Source of the DNA: CAVVDY01 sp963819645 | GTDB taxonomy: Bacteria; Acidobacteriota; Terriglobia; Terriglobales; Acidobacteriaceae | Length of the DNA: 64,000 bases | Assembly: GCA_963819645.1 (NCBI GenBank) | Contig: CAWFWZ010000008.1 | Location: 97,653 to 161,652 of the forward strand | Reading direction: 5' to 3' | Shown here: piece by piece, positions 35,855 to 44,156 of the stretch | How the letters are laid out: each line of letters starts with the position of its first letter | Position numbering within the stretch: the first letter of the stretch is position 1 | Made by a program: the position numbers and the translations under genes | The notes under the pieces: generated by a model | What the model saw: the letters and a program-made list of their open reading frames with translations, nothing else | What the model was told of the DNA's origin: nothing | Databases searched by the model: none

Positions 35855-37074
35855 TCATGATTCCTCTGGCCGTCTTTGTAGCGCTCGTGTTCCTCTACAG
35901 TCTGCTGTCGCGGCGGGTGGAGCAGACGATCCTGACCGCGCCCATTGTGTTTACGATCGCGGGGATGCTCATGTTTCCCGCCTTGCAAGGAATTTTGAGT
36001 GCGGGGTTCACGGCGAATGCCGCACTCCATATCGCGGAAGTCGGCCTGGTTATGCTGCTCTTCACGGATGCCAGCCGCACCGACCTGAATGTCTTGCGTA
36101 GTATCAGGGCCCTGCCGACGCGGCTGCTAAGTACTGGCATGCTCCTGACTATTGTCTTAGGTGCAGTGGTCGCGCGGTTGGTGTTTCCGCAGCTATCTAT
36201 TTGGGAAGCGGGAATTCTGAGTGCTATCCTTGCGCCGACCGACGCCGGCTTGGGACAGATTATCGTGAACAGCCCGCGCGTGCCCATGCGTATTCGTCAG
36301 GCGCTCAATGTAGAAGCCGGCCTCAACGACGGACTTTCCGTGCCGTTCCTCCTGTTTTTCATCGCCATCGCGGCCGCCAAAATCGTAGGTGGCAAAGGCA
36401 GCCTGATCGAGTTCATCGGGGAGCAACTTGGCTTTGGCGTACTGGTCGGCTTGGCCATAGGCCTCGCCGGCGGATGGTTGCTGGGCCTGGCACGCCGCAA
36501 GCAGTGGATCGCGGAATCGTTCGAAGAGATCGGTGTGGTCGCATTGCCCCTGCTTTGCCTGGTAGTGTCCGACATGGTTGGCGCAAGCATGTTCATCGCG
36601 GCGTTCGTCGGTGGCCTGGCGGTACAGGTTGGGTTCAAGGAAGCCGGTAAGCACAGCATCGAGTTTGCGGAGGAATGGGGACAGTTGCTGAACCTTGCCG
36701 TGTTCTTCCTGTTTGGCATGGCGGCAGTGCGGGATTGGCCGCATTTCAGCGCGGCATCTTGGCTATACGCGCTTCTAAGCCTGACGCTGGTGCGGATGCT
36801 GCCGGTGGCAATCGCACTCATCGGCACCCGGCTCAGTGCGGCGAGTGTGATCTTCATGGGTTGGTTCGGGCCGCGCGGCCTGGCGTCTATTGTTCTCGGC
36901 CTGGTCTATCTGGAGCAGGAGACGCATTTCCCGGGTGAGCCCGCCATCCGTTACGCGCTGGAAGCAACCGTGCTGCTTAGCATCTTTGCGCATGGACTAA
37001 GCGCAATGCCCGGCATCGGCCTCTATACGCGAAAGATCGCGTCGCTAGCACCCGACGCCCCGGAGTACCGGTGA
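35851..37074 (+). CDS. cation:proton antiporter (CPA family)
   Basis: The 407-residue membrane protein has about twelve helices and no cytoplasmic regulatory domain. The ion-binding region is visible as 'SAILAPTDAGLGQIIVNSPR' with the conserved TD, and later 'EAGLNDGLSVPFLLFF', the ND-type pair of electroneutral CPA1-like exchangers. It exchanges Na+ or K+ for H+ to control pH and salt. Translation is coupled to the DUF2252 gene by an ATGA overlap, which strongly suggests joint function. Confidence 0.88.
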   Translation: MIMIPLAVFVALVFLYSLLSRRVEQTILTAPIVFTIAGMLMFPALQGILSAGFTANAALHIAEVGLVMLLFTDASRTDLNVLRSIRALPTRLLSTGMLLTIVLGAVVARLVFPQLSIWEAGILSAILAPTDAGLGQIIVNSPRVPMRIRQALNVEAGLNDGLSVPFLLFFIAIAAAKIVGGKGSLIEFIGEQLGFGVLVGLAIGLAGGWLLGLARRKQWIAESFEEIGVVALPLLCLVVSDMVGASMFIAAFVGGLAVQVGFKEAGKHSIEFAEEWGQLLNLAVFFLFGMAAVRDWPHFSAASWLYALLSLTLVRMLPVAIALIGTRLSAASVIFMGWFGPRGLASIVLGLVYLEQETHFPGEPAIRYALEATVLLSIFAHGLSAMPGIGLYTRKIASLAPDAPEYR

Positions 37075-37114
37075 ACTGAAAGGGCGATGGAGCAACGATA
37101 GTTCGGTCCGAGTC

Positions 37115-37855
37115 ATGCCAAACCCAGACGAGCCCGGAATGACCGCATTAGCCAGCTCAGAAGCGCGCCTTCGGGCAGACCTATCCCGCACGATGCCTGA
37201 CGACTCGATCAAATCCCGCAAACGTCTGCTCGATCCCATCGAGCGCATCTCGGAAGTGCTGTTCGGGCTGATCATGGTGCTCTCGTTCACCTGCTCGTTC
37301 AGCGTCGCCGACGCAGGGCGCAGCGAGGTCCGCAAGATGTTGATTGCAGCGCTGGGATGCAATCTGGCCTGGGGCATCATTGACGGGGTCTTTTACCTGA
37401 TGGGCTGCCTCAGCGAGCGGGGGCACAACATCCTGGCGCTGCGTGCCGTGCGCAGAGCCGCCGACGGTGCCGAGGCCCATCGCATCATTGCCGATGCGCT
37501 GCCGCCGTCGCTGGCGTTCGTGCTGCCGGAAGCAGAACTTGCAGCAATGCAGAACACGCTAATCCGCCTGCCTGAGCCGCCGGCGCATCCCCGTCTGGGT
37601 AAGCATGATTGGCTCGCCGCCTTGGGCGTTTTCCTGGTGGTTTTCCTGTCCACCTTCCCGGTGGTGACACCGTTTATCTTTATCCACGACGCCCGGCTGG
37701 CGCTGCGCGTCTCCAATGGCATTGCCATCGCTATGCTCTTCATGTCGGGCTATGCGTTCGGACGCTACTCGGGCTTCCATCCAAGAAGGGTGGGTCTTGC
37801 GATGGTGGTCGTGGGCATGGCGATGGTTGCGATGACGATGGCGCTGGGGGGATGA
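37115..37855 (+). CDS. VIT1/CCC1-like membrane protein
   Basis: The 246-residue protein opens with a charged segment and then 'LDPIERISEVLFGLIMVLSF', the beginning characteristic of VIT1/CCC1-related membrane proteins. Five hydrophobic segments follow, two before and three after a soluble helical loop at about 105-160. VIT1 proteins move iron or manganese, but this branch lacks an obvious metal-rich domain, so transport is only presumed. It starts 40 bases after the antiporter and overlaps the next gene by four bases. Confidence 0.7.
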   Translation: MPNPDEPGMTALASSEARLRADLSRTMPDDSIKSRKRLLDPIERISEVLFGLIMVLSFTCSFSVADAGRSEVRKMLIAALGCNLAWGIIDGVFYLMGCLSERGHNILALRAVRRAADGAEAHRIIADALPPSLAFVLPEAELAAMQNTLIRLPEPPAHPRLGKHDWLAALGVFLVVFLSTFPVVTPFIFIHDARLALRVSNGIAIAMLFMSGYAFGRYSGFHPRRVGLAMVVVGMAMVAMTMALGG

Positions 37856-38505
37856 GCGCCGCGCAATATCCCGCTGTACTTGCGTTGGTGGTTCTGTTGA
37901 GTGGCTCCCTATTCGGCCAGGAGCCGCCGGCCGCTGCACCCGCTGCTTCCCCTGCTGCGAAGGACCCGTGGACCTATAACCTCACGGTCGATGGCTATAT
38001 CGTTCCCAACGACCAGTCCTATGTGGATCCTGTTTTCACGGTGGACCGCGGCCGGCTGCACCTGGAAGCTCGTTATAACTACGAGAATCTGCGCACCGGA
38101 TCGTTGTGGGTGGGCTACAACTTCAGCGCCGGCAAGAAGCTGGTACTGGACGTCACGCCGATGATCGGCGGCGTTTTCGGGAGAACCAACGGGATCGCGC
38201 CCGGTTGTGAGGCCTCGCTTACCTACAAGAAGATTGAGCTGTCGATCGCGAATGAATATGTATTCGACACGACACAGAAATCCGGTAACTTCTACTACAG
38301 TTGGCCGCAACTTACATACTCGCCGCTCGACTGGTTTCGCGTAGGTTTGGTGGCGCAACACAGCAAAGCTTTCCAGACCAGCCTCGATGTGCAGCGCGGG
38401 TTCCTGGTGGGTGTGTCCCATAAGAAGTGGGAATTTACCACCTATATTTTCAATGCCGGCTTTACTGATCCGACGGTAGTGCTGGAGGCGGGCATCAGCT
38501 TTTGA
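37852..38505 (+). CDS. probable outer-membrane beta-barrel protein
   Basis: The 217-residue protein starts at ATG 37852 in an ATGA overlap with the previous gene. It has a signal peptide (1-22), a short Pro/Ala linker, and alternating hydrophobic strands rich in Tyr, Phe and Gly, ending in '...EAGISF' with the C-terminal Phe typical of outer-membrane barrels. Family is not recognised. As last gene of the DUF2252-antiporter operon it might be a porin or a surface sensor. Confidence 0.65.
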   Translation: MSAAQYPAVLALVVLLSGSLFGQEPPAAAPAASPAAKDPWTYNLTVDGYIVPNDQSYVDPVFTVDRGRLHLEARYNYENLRTGSLWVGYNFSAGKKLVLDVTPMIGGVFGRTNGIAPGCEASLTYKKIELSIANEYVFDTTQKSGNFYYSWPQLTYSPLDWFRVGLVAQHSKAFQTSLDVQRGFLVGVSHKKWEFTTYIFNAGFTDPTVVLEAGISF

Positions 38506-38674
38506 GTGCCAGTGGAGACGGCCTGACCGTGGCATACGGGGCGGAGAAGTTCAACGCACCGCAGTGGCGGCCGGATGGAGCCGCATCCTTCGAGGGCCCA
38601 AACAATCAGGGATGTTAGAAGCAGGGGCGATACTCCGAACACCGCACGACTTCATAGTATTGCAGCGACAAGGT

Positions 38675-38690
38675 TGTGATTCCCATCACT
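38675..38690 (+). promoter_or_regulatory. third CRP/FNR-like operator, without a target gene
   Basis: TGTGA-TTCCCA-TCACT is nearly identical to the box at 34334. No intact gene begins within 500 bases downstream; only short frames and then the IS110 element follow. It looks like the promoter of a third module member that was lost or displaced. The rest of 38506-39030 shows one hairpin (GGCGTCTC...GAGACGCC near 38822-38860) and no gene. Confidence 0.45.
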
Positions 38691-39039
38691 GTTGGTCTTC
38701 GTTTGCTAAGCATCAAGATGGCCGACACCGTCAGATGAGCGTGACCGACCGCGGCGATACCTCGCCCATCTGGTACACGCCCGCTAAATGATGACCGATT
38801 TTCTGCGTACGCTCGCTAGCCGGCGTCTCTCACTATCTCGCGGGATTAGTAACGGGAGACGCCTTAGGGTCTACGAATGCCATCGGGCGCATTTCGCGAC
38901 GAAGTCCACTTGAGCGAAAAGCGACATCTCGGAGATGTGTTCCATTCGGACTGCTCCCGGATCATGAGCAACCCGGCAGCTGGCTGTCCGCAGATAGCTG
39001 GCGAGAACAGGGTCAGCATGACGGTTTCCCGTCACAATC

Positions 39040-39248
39040 AAGGATGAAAATGGGATCGTAAGTGGGGCAGAATATTGGTGCTGCTGCCAACTGAGCTTGG
39101 AGTTTTGGCATTAGTGCGGTAGTTGGAGCCTGTAGAACAGGTTGAGCGGGACGCCGTAGGAACAATCAAGTGTCGCCTCCTTCGGGAGAGCGCGAAAGGG
39201 AGAATCTTAGAGCACTGGCGTCTTTGGCAGCAGCCAAGGAGAGCTGCC
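39040..39248 (+). ncRNA. possible IS110 bridge-RNA region
   Basis: IS110-type elements carry a non-coding region beside the transposase that encodes the guide (bridge) RNA. The roughly 200 non-coding bases upstream of the transposase start have hairpin potential (CCTGTAGAACAGG at 39129-39141; CTCCTTCGGGAG at 39176-39187; CTTTGGCAGCAGCCAAGG at 39221-39238). I infer the position from the family and cannot define the RNA ends. Confidence 0.3.
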
Positions 39249-40505
39249 ATGAAGGTACATCGCAACTGTTGCGGATTGGATGTTCACAAGCAAACGATTG
39301 CGGCCTGTTTAATCCGCGAGGACATCACCGGAAGCACTCGCAAAGAGAAGCGAATATTCGGCACCATGACCCAGCACCTGCGGGAGTTGGCGCAATGGTT
39401 GGTAGAGGCCAAGGTGAGCGCGGTAGCGATGGAAGCGACCGGGGTTTACTGGGTGCCGGTGTGGAATGTTCTGGAGGGCCAAGGGCTGCAACTGGTGCTG
39501 ATCAATCCAGAACACTATAAAGCGGTGCGCGGCAAGAAGACCGATCTGAAAGACGGAGAGCGGATCGCGGAACTGCTGCAGGATGGGCGGCTGGAAGGCA
39601 GCTATGTCCCACCTCCGGAACTTCGGCTGTTACGAGACCTGACCCGTTACCGGATCAAACTAGTCGAGCACCAGTGCTCGATCGCGTGTCGCATTCAGAA
39701 GCTGTTGGAACAATGCAATATCAAGCTCGGCTCGGTGGCCAGCAACGTTCTGGGTGTGAGTGGCACCGCCATGTTGCATGCCCTGGCGCAAGGAGAGTCG
39801 AATCCGGAACGCTTGGCCGACATGGCGAAGATGCAACTGCGCAAGAAGCTGCCAGCGTTGCGACTGGCGTTGGACGGCTATCTGCTACCGCACCAACGCT
39901 TCCTGTTGGGCGAGATGCTGGACGAGTTGAGCTACAGCCAGAACAAGATTGCACGACTGGAAGCCGAGATCGAGTTGCAGATGCAGCCTTTCCAGAAAGC
40001 ACTGCAGGCATGGATGAGCATGCCTGGCATCAAGCACCGGGTGGCGTGGACGCTGGTGGCTGAGATCGGCCCCAACGTGCAAGCGTTCCCATCGGCAGCG
40101 CATCTAGCGAGTTGGGTCGGAGTTTGCCCGGGCAATCACGAGAGTGCCGGCAAACGTCAGAGTGGAAAGAGCCGTAAGGGCAACCGCTGGGCTCGGCACG
40201 CGCTTTGCGAAGCTGCTTGGGCTGCGTCAAAAACCAAGAACACTTATCTTGCGGCGCAGTTCCGTCGCTTGGCCGCTGCACGCGGAATGAAGCGGGCCGT
40301 CATTGCCGTGGCACACACCATTCTCAACACTGGTTATCACATGCTGCAGCGTGGGACCGTATACGAAGATCTCGGTCCGAACTACTTCGACCAACGCCAC
40401 AAGCTTCGCACCACCAAGCGACTGGTGAAAAGACTGGAAGCTCTAGGACACAAAGTCGTACTCGAATCGACGCTGTCTTCAGCCTCGAATGAAGCAGGAG
40501 CTTGA
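39249..40505 (+). mobile_element. IS110 family transposase
   Basis: This is a 418-residue DEDD transposase starting at ATG 39249 after GGAGAG. The N-terminal RuvC-like domain shows 'CGLDVHKQTIAACL' (first Asp), 'AVAMEATGVYWVPVW' (Glu) and 'KKTDLKDGERIAELL' (Asp pair). The C-terminal domain holds 'AWMSMPGIKHRVAWTL' and the serine region 'AGKRQSGKSRKGNRWARHAL'. It appears full length and intact. IS110 ends lack inverted repeats, so element borders are not called. Confidence 0.9.
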
Positions 40506-40828
40506 GACTCGTCGAGGAGGACATTTTCAAGGGAGGCCAACTCGTACTGCAATCCGGCACTGGAAACTGAACGACGGATTGTGAACGAGTTGGCGATTTC
40601 ACGCCAGCAAATCTGCTGCCGACCAAGATCTGGCAATAAGCTACGAGTTGCCAACCGGCCGCTTCACTTAGGCGAATAGGCCGTTATACGGCCCGATGAA
40701 GGGAAATCATTCGTAAACACTGGCCGACTTATAGTTCTTACATCATGGAACCAAATGTTAGTGGGGCCGGTTCTCGCCAGAAGAAGGCGCAGCAGTGAAG
40801 CCGCGCCTTGCTAGCATCGACACCAACG
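40506..40828. other. 323-base gap after IS110, no gene seen
   Basis: The gap probably contains the right end of the IS110 element and its target flank. Short frames on both strands are not convincing. GGCCGTTATACGGCC at 40679-40693 is a small palindrome. Confidence 0.35.
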
Positions 40829-42043
40829 CTATTTCTTGTTATGGGCTGTGCGAAGGAACCCGTGGGTCACCCCATTGCCGTCATAGTAAAACCCCGTGAT
40901 CGCATCGCTCGCGTTGTTACAGTACGGAACGGTACCTTGCGCTGCGCCTGGAACATCGAAGGGAGTGATGGCTCCCTGCTTAAGGCGCAAGAAGCCGTGC
41001 GCCAGACCGTTCGCATCAACATAGAATCCAGCGATGTCCCCCGGCTCGTTGATGTTCGCCGGGAAAGTACCCTGGCCAATGCCCGTGCCGGCGCCCGCAA
41101 CATCGAACTTGGTGAAGGCGCCGTCAGGGGCTCGCACGTAGCCGTGACTCACACTACTGGGGTCAATGTAGTTCCCTTCAATCGTCCCTGCCGGGTTAAT
41201 TCCGCCAACGTCGGTGCCTTGGCCGGGACCATTACCCGCGCCCGGAACGTCGAACTCCGTAATGGTGCCATCGGGAGCGCGCACCGCGCCGCGGAATACC
41301 TGCGTACCATCGTTTAGGCTGCCCTGGTTGACGTAACCTCCCGAGACTGCTCCCCCTGGGTTGATGCCGTCCACCGGTGACACCAACGTCCCCTGGCCGG
41401 GAGCTGTTCCGGCGTCAGGAGCATCGAAGGTGGTGAGGGTGCCGTCACGCGCGCGGACAAATCCGTGATTAACACCGTTGCTGTCCGAATACTGTCCAGC
41501 GATCTCCCCTGCCGGGCTGATAGCAAGGGCAAACGTACCCTGGCCTTCGCCGGTGCCCGCGCCAGGAGCGTCGAAGGTGCTGAAGCTGCCGTCACGAGCA
41601 CGCAAGTAGCCGTGGTACACGTAAAAATCGTCGGTGTAGATGCCGGTAATCTCTCCTTGTGGGTTGATGCTATAGGCGGCGTTGACGCCTTGACCATTGC
41701 CGGTGCCCTCGCCCGGAACGTCAAATCTGGTGATCGTGCCGTCGGCAGCGCGAACAAATCCGTGAGGCCGATTATTGGCGTCGAGATAGGCTCCGGTGAT
41801 CGTTCCCGCGTTGTTGATGGCCAGAGCTTCGGTGAGTACGGAGCCGGGAGGGTCGAAGGTGACGAAGGACTGCGCCGTTGCGTAAATGCCAGGGTCGAAG
41901 GTGTTGCCGGTCTGCGCCCTTGCGGAAATGCCCAGTCCCACGACGCAACTTGCCAAAAGAACCGCCAGTGCTGCGGTCCATCCGGCTAACTCACCCGTCG
42001 CCGCGATAGGTCGTGTGAATACGTTGTAGGCTTCTGTTTTCAT
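40829..42043 (-). CDS. secreted HAF-type repeat protein
   Basis: The 404-residue protein has a ribosome binding site (AAAGGAG), an N-terminal signal/anchor (about 18-43) and then eight or nine repeats of about 45 residues. Each has the pattern 'GYVRAPDGTITEFDVPGAG' followed by 'GINPAGTIEGNY'. These are HAF-type extracellular beta-propeller repeats, abundant in Acidobacteriota and presumed to bind surfaces or polymers. It is the first of several secreted repeat proteins in this block. Confidence 0.8.
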   Translation of the reverse strand: MKTEAYNVFTRPIAATGELAGWTAALAVLLASCVVGLGISARAQTGNTFDPGIYATAQSFVTFDPPGSVLTEALAINNAGTITGAYLDANNRPHGFVRAADGTITRFDVPGEGTGNGQGVNAAYSINPQGEITGIYTDDFYVYHGYLRARDGSFSTFDAPGAGTGEGQGTFALAISPAGEIAGQYSDSNGVNHGFVRARDGTLTTFDAPDAGTAPGQGTLVSPVDGINPGGAVSGGYVNQGSLNDGTQVFRGAVRAPDGTITEFDVPGAGNGPGQGTDVGGINPAGTIEGNYIDPSSVSHGYVRAPDGAFTKFDVAGAGTGIGQGTFPANINEPGDIAGFYVDANGLAHGFLRLKQGAITPFDVPGAAQGTVPYCNNASDAITGFYYDGNGVTHGFLRTAHNKK

Positions 42044-42209
42044 GATTCTCCTTTCCTTCTTCTTACTTTTGGTTTTGGCGGCGACGACAGCCGCTGTTCT
42101 ACGCGGACGTGTGCAAGACGGGGGCGAGTGTGCAGTACTGCGAGATCAGCGCTCAATGAGTGTGCACCCTAAACGGCGTGGTTCGGCTCGATGAAGCCGG
42201 ACTGACACT

Positions 42210-43542
42210 TCAGTTGGGCGTAATCATCCAGACCACGCCATCGCCGCTGCTACCGAGGGTGCAACTGTTATCCCCGCCACACAACGCCGTACCGTAGAGG
42301 TTCCCGTTCGCATCGAGTACCACGTTGGAAGCGGGATAGCCGCCATCCGCGCCGCCCGTGAAGTCGTGTAGTACGGTGTAGATCCAACCATCACTCGAGG
42401 GACTTAACTTAAAGACGGAGCCATATCCGTTAGCGCCGTCGTGGAGCGTTGTGCCGTACAAGTCTCCGGGGGCATCCATCGTGAGGTTCGCAACTGGGCC
42501 GGTATCAATACCCTCAAACGGGAAGGTGTGGAGCAGATTGAAACTCCATCCTCCATTGGAGGGCGTCAGGTCGTAAACCGTGCCTGCGCCGTCGAGGCCA
42601 TCGAAGGAAGCGGCGCCATAAAGATTGCCGAGCCGGTCAAAAATCAGCCCCGCGTAGGGATAACGTCCATCGCTCCCATCCATAAAGCTGTACAGGACAC
42701 TTTGAATCCAGTCGTTTCTCGAAGGCGACAGTTCAAAGGCGACGCCAGATCCGTCAACTCCACCCACTCCGCCCATCGGCGCTGTGCCGTAGAGATTGCC
42801 GGCATTGTCAAGGATCACGCCGCTGGCCGGACTGACGCCATCCGCATAGTTATCGCTTGGACCTTGAAACGTGTAGACCAACGTGTGCGTCCAAGTTTCG
42901 CCGGAGCGGGTCAACTCGTAGACAGTGCCACAACCATACGGTCCATTGGTGCCGTCGTAGCACTGCCCCGAATACACGCCGCCTGCACTGGTGCCGTAAA
43001 TGTCTCCATCCTGGTCAAATGCCAGGTCGCCCGATGGGAGTGCTCCATCGCTGCCGCCTGGGAAGCGATACAAGACGCTTTCGGTCCAGGGACATGAAAG
43101 TGAAGCGCAGATCGTGGCGCGGGGAGTTAGCCTGAAGATGGTGCCACAACCGGGTCCATCGAGAGTGCAGGAGAGTCCTGTTCCACCCAACCAGGTCGTA
43201 CCATAGAGAGCGCCATCCGGGCCAAAGCTCACTCTGCCTTGTGGAAAAGCTCCATCTGGGCCCCCGGTAAATGTGTGCAGGAGCTCGAAGATCCAGTCGG
43301 CCCCCGAGGGTTTCAGGCGGTAGACAGTACCTTTCATTGCCCCTGCCCCACTTAGCTGTGCCGTAGAGGTTCCCGCTCCGATCCACAGTCAGGCCTGTCA
43401 TCGGCGTACTGCCATCCGCTCCGCCGGTGAAGGTGTGAATTACGTTGAAGGTTTGCGCCTGCGCCGTCGGCAGAACACCGGTCGCCAGAACCATCGCGAC
43501 ACAAAGGGTGATTAGCATTGTCTGCCATCTCGCTGTCTTCAT
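42210..43542 (-). pseudogene. GloVer-repeat secreted protein, one frameshift
   Basis: ATG 43542 follows GGGGAGG and starts a signal peptide, then the first repeat 'HTFTGGADGSTPMTGLTVD'. A one-base shift at about 43346 is needed to join the long frame ending at 42210, which continues 'MKGTVYRLKPSGADWIFELL' with six more repeats ('GNLYGTALCGGDNSC'). The restored protein has about 443 residues, all of the 'choice-of-anchor tandem repeat GloVer' type that is common in this phylum. Apart from the shift it is intact. Confidence 0.75.
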
Positions 43543-43783
43543 ACTGCCTCCCCACGCGGGGCCGACTCTTCCCGGAATGGCGGCGAGTGTGCAGAACTGC
43601 GGCATCAGCGCACAATGCACCGCAGGTGAAATGGATGTGAAATGAGATAAGTAACTGTGACAGCGCTGCTTACCGGAGGCTTTGCGGCGAGCTTCGTCTG
43701 AGCTTCTCTGCTTGGCGCTGCTCGCAGCCAGTGATAAACTTCCGGTCACTTAAAGCGACGCTTCCAGAAGGTGCTTCCTGCCC

Positions 43784-44134
43784 ATGCAGCGCGCGTCCTC
43801 AGTTCGAGTCCGCTTTGGAACCTTTGAACTAAATCTGCCCACTGGAGAACTGGGAAACGGCAATACCAAAGTAGTGTTGCAGGAGCAGCCGCTGCAAATC
43901 TTGCGGATGCTGATCGAGAGCGAGGGCGAACTGGTCTCCCGCGAAGAGATCAGGAAGAAGCTTTGGCCCAACGACACGGTGGTCGAGTTCGATCACAGCA
44001 TCAACGCCGCTGTGAAGAAGCTGCGCCGGGCGTTGGGTGACAACGCCGACGAACCCAAATACATCCAGACCTTCCCCCGTCGCGGCTACCGGCTGATGGT
44101 TCCGGTGGAGTGGGTGAGCGGAGGATTCTTCTGA
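43784..44134 (+). CDS. winged-helix DNA-binding domain, probable N-terminus of the kinase gene
   Basis: The 116 residues form a complete OmpR/ToxR-type winged helix: 'VRFGTFELNLPTGEL', 'LQEQPLQILRMLIESEGELV', 'LWPNDTVVEFDHSINAAVKK' and the wing 'YIQTFPRRGYRLMVPVEW'. In many acidobacterial proteins this domain is fused directly to a Ser/Thr kinase followed by TPRs. Here a stop occurs at 44134 and the kinase starts in another frame 23 bases later, so a one-base shift probably splits a single gene. Confidence 0.7.
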   Translation: MQRASSVRVRFGTFELNLPTGELGNGNTKVVLQEQPLQILRMLIESEGELVSREEIRKKLWPNDTVVEFDHSINAAVKKLRRALGDNADEPKYIQTFPRRGYRLMVPVEWVSGGFF

Positions 44135-44156
44135 GGGAAGAATCTTCCGCGGAACC

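Noticed and set aside
41465..41989. 174-codon + strand frame
   Set aside because: Antisense to the HAF-repeat gene; its regular composition simply mirrors the repeats on the other strand.
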